Origin: an uncultured Mediterranea sp.
Lineage (GTDB): Bacteria; Bacteroidota; Bacteroidia; Bacteroidales; Bacteroidaceae
Direction: 5' to 3'
Length of the DNA stretch: 57,116 nucleotides
Assembly: GCF_902493215.1 (NCBI RefSeq)
Contig: NZ_CABUOL010000019.1
Span: forward strand, 1 to 57,116
Below, one piece after another: positions 53,733-57,116 of the stretch. Below the pieces are notes generated by a model. That model saw only the letters and a program-made list of their open reading frames with translations. It was not told where the DNA came from and searched no databases. The stretch's first letter is position 1. Every line of letters starts with the position of its first letter. The position numbers and the translations under genes are program-made.

Positions 53733-55307
53733 ATGGCAACAAATCAGGAAATCGAAAGAAGACGAACGTTTGCAATCATCGCGCACCCCGATGCCGGTAA
53801 GACCTCGCTCACCGAGAAGCTCCTGCTCTTCGGCGGACAGATACAGGTGGCCGGCGCCGTAAAGAGCAACAAAATCAAGAAGACCGCCACGTCCGACTGG
53901 ATGGACATCGAGAAGCAGCGCGGTATCTCCGTCACCACCTCCGTCATGGAGTTCGACTATAAGGACTACAAGGTCAACATTCTCGACACCCCCGGCCACC
54001 AGGACTTTGCCGAAGACACCTACCGCACGCTGACCGCCGTCGATAGCGTTATCATCGTGGTGGACGGCGCCAAGGGTGTGGAGACGCAGACGCGCAAGCT
54101 CATGGAAGTGTGCCGCATGCGCAACACCCCCGTCATCATCTTCGTCAACAAGATGGACCGCGAGGCCAAGGACCCCTTCGACCTGCTGGACGAGCTCGAG
54201 GAAGAGCTCCACATCCACGTGCGTCCTCTGACGTGGCCCATCGAGAGCGGCGTCCGCTTCAAGGGCGTCTACAACATCTACGAGCAGAACCTCAACCTCT
54301 TCCAGCCCTCCAAGCAGGTGGTGACCGAGAAGGTGGCCGTAGACATCCATACCGAGGAACTGGACCAGCGCATCGGTGCCGACCTGGCCGACCGCCTGCG
54401 CGGCGAGCTGGAGCTCATCGAGGGTGTCTATCCCGAGTTTAATGTTGACGACTACCTCAAGGCCGAGGTGGCTCCCGTGTTCTTCGGTTCGGCGCTGAAC
54501 AACTTCGGCGTCGAGGAGCTGCTGAACTGCTTCGTCGAGATAGCCCCCAGCCCCCGTCCCGTCAAGGCCGAGGAGCGCGACGTGCAGCCCGACGAGCCCA
54601 AGTTCACCGGCTTCATCTTCAAGATTACGGCGAACATCGACCCCAACCACCGTTCCTGCATCGCCTTCTGCAAGGTATGCTCGGGCAAGTTCTCGCGCAA
54701 CACGCCCTACTACCACGTGCGCCACGACAAGGTGATGCGCTTCTCCAGCCCCACCCAGTTCATGGCCCAGCGCAAGACCACCGTCGACGAGGCCTGGGCG
54801 GGCGACATCATCGGCCTGCCGGACAACGGCACCTTCAAGATAGGCGACACGCTGACCGAGGGCGAGAAGCTCCACTTCCGTGGTCTGCCCAGCTTCTCGC
54901 CGGAGATGTTCAAGTACATCGAGAACGCCGACCCCATGAAGCAGAAACAGCTGGCCAAGGGCATTGACCAGCTGATGGACGAAGGTGTGGCCCAGCTTTT
55001 CATCAACCAGTTCAACGGCCGCAAGCTCATCGGCACCGTGGGCCAGCTCCAGTTCGAAGTCATCCAGTACCGCCTGGAGAACGAGTACAACGCCAAGTGC
55101 CGCTGGGAGCCCGTGAGCCTCTACAAGGCCTGCTGGATCGAGAGCGACGACCCTGCCGAGCTCGAAGCCTTCAAGAAGCGCAAGTACCAGTATATGGCCA
55201 AGGACCGCGAGGGGCGCGATGTCTTCCTGGCCGACTCGGGCTACGTGCTCCAGATGGCGCAGATGGACTTCAAGCACATCAAGTTCCACTTTACGAGCGA
55301 GTTCTGA
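53733..55307 (+). CDS. prfC: peptide chain release factor 3
   Basis: A cytosolic translational GTPase that recycles RF1/RF2 from the ribosome. Its 524 residues show the G motifs: AHPDAGKTSLTEKLL (G1), the switch region around RGISVTTSVMEFDY, DTPGHQDF (G3) and NKMDREAKDPFDLLDELE (G4), then domains II and III (GRKLIGTVGQLQFEVIQYRLENEYN). The usual EF-G-like C-terminus is absent, as in other RF3. It lies directly behind the GxxExxY cassette; no clear promoter is seen in the 56-bp gap, so it may be read through or its promoter lies within the cassette's right arm. Confidence 0.97.
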   Translation: MATNQEIERRRTFAIIAHPDAGKTSLTEKLLLFGGQIQVAGAVKSNKIKKTATSDWMDIEKQRGISVTTSVMEFDYKDYKVNILDTPGHQDFAEDTYRTLTAVDSVIIVVDGAKGVETQTRKLMEVCRMRNTPVIIFVNKMDREAKDPFDLLDELEEELHIHVRPLTWPIESGVRFKGVYNIYEQNLNLFQPSKQVVTEKVAVDIHTEELDQRIGADLADRLRGELELIEGVYPEFNVDDYLKAEVAPVFFGSALNNFGVEELLNCFVEIAPSPRPVKAEERDVQPDEPKFTGFIFKITANIDPNHRSCIAFCKVCSGKFSRNTPYYHVRHDKVMRFSSPTQFMAQRKTTVDEAWAGDIIGLPDNGTFKIGDTLTEGEKLHFRGLPSFSPEMFKYIENADPMKQKQLAKGIDQLMDEGVAQLFINQFNGRKLIGTVGQLQFEVIQYRLENEYNAKCRWEPVSLYKACWIESDDPAELEAFKKRKYQYMAKDREGRDVFLADSGYVLQMAQMDFKHIKFHFTSEF

Positions 55308-55352
55308 CGCCGGAAAGCGGCGTTGGTTAGCGGCGTTGATTAGCGGCGTTGA

Positions 55353-55432
55353 TTAGCGGTTAGTGGTTAGCGGTTAACGGTTAGCATCCGGCCGGAAGAA
55401 TGCTCACCGCTCACCACTAACCGCTAACCGCT
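55353..55432. terminator. heptamer-built hairpin between prfC and the smalltalk gene
   Basis: TTAGCGG-type heptads (five, 55353-55387) face CCGCTAA-type heptads (55407-55432). The structure lies between convergent genes and can terminate both, though no clean T run follows. Upstream, TTAGCGGCGTTGA is repeated twice (from 55327 and 55340). Confidence 0.65.
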
Positions 55433-55434
55433 GT

Positions 55435-55530
55435 TTACATACAGCTGGTGACGCCCAGCGTAGTTCCAATGGCGGTCAGGATGGTGACCAGCGTCTGGAT
55501 GATGGTTTTCCAAATAGTTTTCTTGTCCAT
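55435..55530 (-). CDS. smalltalk protein (31-residue peptide)
   Basis: A 31-residue open frame, reading MDKKTIWKTIIQTLVTILTA followed by a short segment ending in TSCM. This matches the Bacteroidales smalltalk family: a charged start, one hydrophobic helix rich in Thr/Ile and a Cys near the end. It may be a membrane peptide or lipopeptide. It lies downstream of the HU-type gene, as usual; in other Bacteroides an N-acetylmuramoyl-L-alanine amidase gene normally follows, but here the hairpin and convergent prfC come next. Function unknown. Confidence 0.85.
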   Translation of the reverse strand: MDKKTIWKTIIQTLVTILTAIGTTLGVTSCM

Positions 55531-55536
55531 TTCGTT

Positions 55537-55651
55537 AATTGAGAATTGAAAATTGATAATTGAAAATCTTCGTTAATTGATAATTGATAATGGAGAATTG
55601 AGAATTAATTTCGGCCGCATTCTCAATTTTCAATTCTCCATTTTCAATTTA
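55537..55651. repeat. AATTGAN heptamer repeats between smalltalk and the HU-type gene
   Basis: AATTGAN heptads run at 55537-55564 and 55575-55609. The complementary CAATT-type heptads at 55622-55651 form a long A/T-rich hairpin around TTTCGGCCGCAT. The right arm runs into the HU stop codon (55649-55651). Confidence 0.85.
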
Positions 55652-56140
55652 CAAAGGGCTCTCGTCCTGTCCGTCGTCACCGCCGCCGGGCTCGGGCTCC
55701 GTGCCGTCGTCCGTCAGCGTGCCGCCAGCGGTGTAGACGGCCAGCTCGGTGACGCGGGTGCACTTGCGCAGCTCGGTGTTGCTCCAGTTCTTGGTGTTGC
55801 GCACGTTCAGGTGGACGCCGGTGATGAGACTCGTGTCCCAGGCGTCGGCCGTGTCGGCACCCTTCGAGGAGATGCCCACGGAGAAGAGGCCCAGGTCGCC
55901 CAGGCGGACGGACTTGCCGTCGAGCACCAGCTCCTTGAGGCACGAGAGCATGTCGATGAGCACGCCGTGGATGACGCCGCGGGAGTAGGGCGAGTTGTGT
56001 TCCGAAATGTGGGTGACGAAGTCTTCGAATTCCACCGTGCGGTCCTGCACGGCGCGGGCGTACCACTTGGCGGGTGCGTCGGGGTTCTGAGGCGACTTGG
56101 CCTGATAACGTCTGTACTTCAATGTTCCGATTGTTGACAT
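55649..56140 (-). CDS. HU-family (HU-HIG type) DNA-binding protein
   Basis: A 163-residue DNA-binding protein of the extended HU type found in Bacteroidales. Residues about 1-125 carry the HU-like fold (KWYARAVQDRTVEFEDFVTHI, HGVLIDMLSCLKELVLDGKSVRLGDLGLFSVGIS, with the LGDLG turn before the DNA-contacting arm). The last 35 residues are a Gly/Pro/Asp-rich acidic tail (TEPEPGGGDDGQDESP), probably disordered. No proteinase or phage gene is nearby. It is followed by the smalltalk peptide. In gut Bacteroides such pairs often stand beside polysaccharide loci; here rfbD is the only sugar gene close by. Confidence 0.88.
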   Translation of the reverse strand: MSTIGTLKYRRYQAKSPQNPDAPAKWYARAVQDRTVEFEDFVTHISEHNSPYSRGVIHGVLIDMLSCLKELVLDGKSVRLGDLGLFSVGISSKGADTADAWDTSLITGVHLNVRNTKNWSNTELRKCTRVTELAVYTAGGTLTDDGTEPEPGGGDDGQDESPL

Positions 56141-56170
56141 AGCTTTGTTGTTTTAAATTTGTGTTTGGTT

Positions 56171-56258
56171 AATTGGGAATGGATAATTGAGAATTGATAA
56201 TTGATAGTGCCCCGGCCGCTGGCTCATTATCCATTTTCCATTGTCTATTATCCATTGA
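56171..56258. repeat. AATTGAN/CCATT heptamer hairpin upstream of the HU-type gene
   Basis: Five AATTGAN-type heptads (56171-56205) and five complementary ATTATCC / CCATTGT-type heptads (56224-56258) flank a GC-rich loop with CCCGGCCGC. The arrangement mirrors the hairpin on the other side of the HU gene. Confidence 0.8.
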
Positions 56259-56482
56259 CGAAGGCAAAGATAAGGGGTATTCTCCGGCTGACCAAAAATT
56301 TCGGGTCGCTAGGAAGTGAAAATATGTTAACGGATTAAAGAATTGCGTTAATAAAAATAATGCGTTGATTTACAGGTGGTAAAAAGGTATTTTCGCGCGC
56401 GGAAGACACTGTTTTCTGTTGTCGAAGACAAAAAGGGCTTCAAAAGAAGATATACGCCTGACATTTGAAATGAGATTTCACG

Positions 56483-56566
56483 TACTGTTGAACTGTTGAC
56501 TGTTGAACGTTGAATCTTCGTCGCTCTGCCTGCATTCAACAGTCAACAGTCAACAGTTCAACAGTA
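56483..56566. repeat. TGTTGA hairpin, copy A
   Basis: A 33-base left arm of TGTTGAAC/TGTTGAC units and a 33-base complementary right arm surround the loop CTTCGTCGCTCTGCCTGC. Near-perfect stem. Confidence 0.9.
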
Positions 56567-56668
56567 AGCTAAAATGAGAAAAAAAGTGTGACCTCAAATT
56601 TTATATTATATATATATTTATATATATAATATAACTTATTTTCGGTATCTCGCAAATTGATTTTTGGT

Positions 56669-56745
56669 TACTGTTGAACTGTTGACTGTTGAACGTTGAA
56701 TCTTCATCACTCTGTCTGCATTCAACAGTCAACATTCAACAGTTA
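56669..56745. repeat. TGTTGA hairpin, copy B
   Basis: The same left arm as copy A (identical over 33 bases) with loop CTTCATCACTCTGTCTGC; the right arm is one unit shorter. It begins 186 bp after copy A. Confidence 0.9.
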
Positions 56746-56893
56746 GCTGAATTGAGAAAGTAAAATGACTGAAAAATTTGTATGTCTGGAATTGCGTGGG
56801 TGGTTTGTATTAAGCTGAAAACTAGTATTTTATTTTATTATTCAGTGCGCGGAATATTGCGTTTCCTGGTGTCACAGGGGCTTTTGTTTTTTT

Positions 56894-56970
56894 ATTGTTG
56901 AACTGTTGAACGCTGATTTTTCATCGGCTTGTCTGCATTCAACATTCAACAGTCAACAGTTCAACAGTTA
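56894..56970. repeat. TGTTGA hairpin, copy C
   Basis: A shorter left arm (two heptads) with the loop altered to TTTTTCATCGGCTTGTCTGC; the right arm is complete. It begins about 225 bp after copy B. A further degenerate copy around 57050-57110 keeps GATTTTTC and GCATTCAA. Confidence 0.85.
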
Positions 56971-57116
56971 CCAAAAATGGTAAAATAGGATGGTTGGCGT
57001 TTCTTATATTGTGTATCATATCCCTTGTATTTTGTGCTTGGCACGCTGTTTTTTGACTGATGAGCGTAGATTTTTCGCGATTGTCGGCATTCAAAATCAG
57101 GCATAAATGAACGAAA

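Larger units (their letters stand above)
56141..57116. other. repeat-rich region right of the HU-type gene
   Basis: About 975 bp without a credible gene. It holds a heptamer hairpin (56171-56258), a spaced series of TGTTGA-type hairpins (56483-56566, 56669-56745, 56894-56970, degenerate at about 57050-57110) and AT-rich spacers including a TA-repeat palindrome around 56601-56633. A 63-residue frame inside it is not credible. Confidence 0.7.

Noticed and set aside
53673..55289. 538-residue antisense frame over prfC
   Set aside because: Shadow of prfC; no domain, no promoter, and it overlaps the right repeat of the cassette.
56348..56539. 63-residue minus-strand frame in the right-end repeats
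   Set aside because: Part of it is encoded by the TGTTGA hairpin arms; no start context or similarity supports a gene.
56483..57116. CRISPR array
   Set aside because: The repeats are long hairpins with internal tandem units, spacers are 100-150 bases and unequal, and no cas genes are present.

Overview
The window looks like chromosomal DNA of a Bacteroidales bacterium, most likely Bacteroidaceae (Bacteroides or Phocaeicola). The evidence is the Bacteroidetes-type promoter (-33 TTTG, 19-21 bp, -7 TAnnTTTG) in front of many genes, a giant hybrid two-component regulator, a DUF4270 lipoprotein, PFOR, the glycogen cluster (debranching enzyme, GT4, GH57), the LysE/DUF4924/rfbD/prfC row, and an HU-type protein followed by the 31-residue smalltalk peptide. 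I cannot fix the genus or species. I found no tRNA, rRNA, insertion sequence with a transposase, CRISPR array or phage. It is mostly core chromosome, with unusual repeat structures between genes.

Layout. 0-6 kb: guaA behind two promoters and a 22-bp repeat array, then a Crp/Fnr regulator, a MarC-type membrane protein, TrkH and a rhomboid protease. 6-13.3 kb: glycogen/alpha-glucan metabolism (debranching enzyme, glycosyltransferase and GH57 in one operon; opposite it a one-domain starch-synthase-like protein and a DUF4270 lipoprotein). 13.5-18 kb: panC-panD, cutC, rny, zapA and a small coiled-coil partner. 18-24 kb: pyruvate:ferredoxin oxidoreductase, an AAA ATPase and an ATP-grasp-like protein. 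24-31.5 kb: a GHL10 hydrolase-like protein, cstA with a small membrane protein, a TonB-receptor-like outer-membrane protein and a small beta-barrel. 31.5-37 kb: thiamine synthesis, with TPP riboswitch-thiE-thiC-thi4 on + and thiD plus a second thiE-like gene on -, the latter behind uvrA. 40-46.8 kb: a second GHL10 protein facing a hybrid two-component regulator translationally coupled to a split chromate-type transporter. 47-55.3 kb: purL, LysE, DUF4924, rfbD, a GxxExxY gene inside perfect inverted repeats, and prfC. 55.4-57.1 kb: smalltalk, HU-like protein and about 1 kb of repeat hairpins.

The most interesting material is non-coding. (1) Four unrelated gene-upstream regions (192-301, 27709-27818, 31511-31598, 39907-40022) each carry a tandem array with exactly 22-bp period. 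The unit sequence differs at every locus, but each unit is itself a small palindrome. (2) A GxxExxY (PD-(D/E)xK-like) gene is bracketed by perfect 31-bp inverted repeats, and a diverged relative of the same repeat pair, without a gene, lies behind thi4. (3) A recurring outer stem of the type GAGG-N-TGTATCA, or its GTGTCA variant, encloses different contents at three places. (4) From 53.2 kb onward the intergenic hairpins are built from 7-bp direct repeats, several running into stop codons of adjacent genes, and end in a spaced array of at least three near-identical hairpins.

Functional links: glycogen turnover, coenzyme A precursors (panCD) and thiamine diphosphate (needed by PFOR) fit an anaerobic saccharolytic lifestyle. 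The thiamine locus shows a Thi4-type thiazole synthase with His where eukaryotic suicide enzymes use a sulfur-donor Cys, and no thiG/thiS/thiH/thiF genes in the window. Coding starts were adjusted where a promoter, ribosome-binding site or riboswitch makes the longest reading frame implausible.
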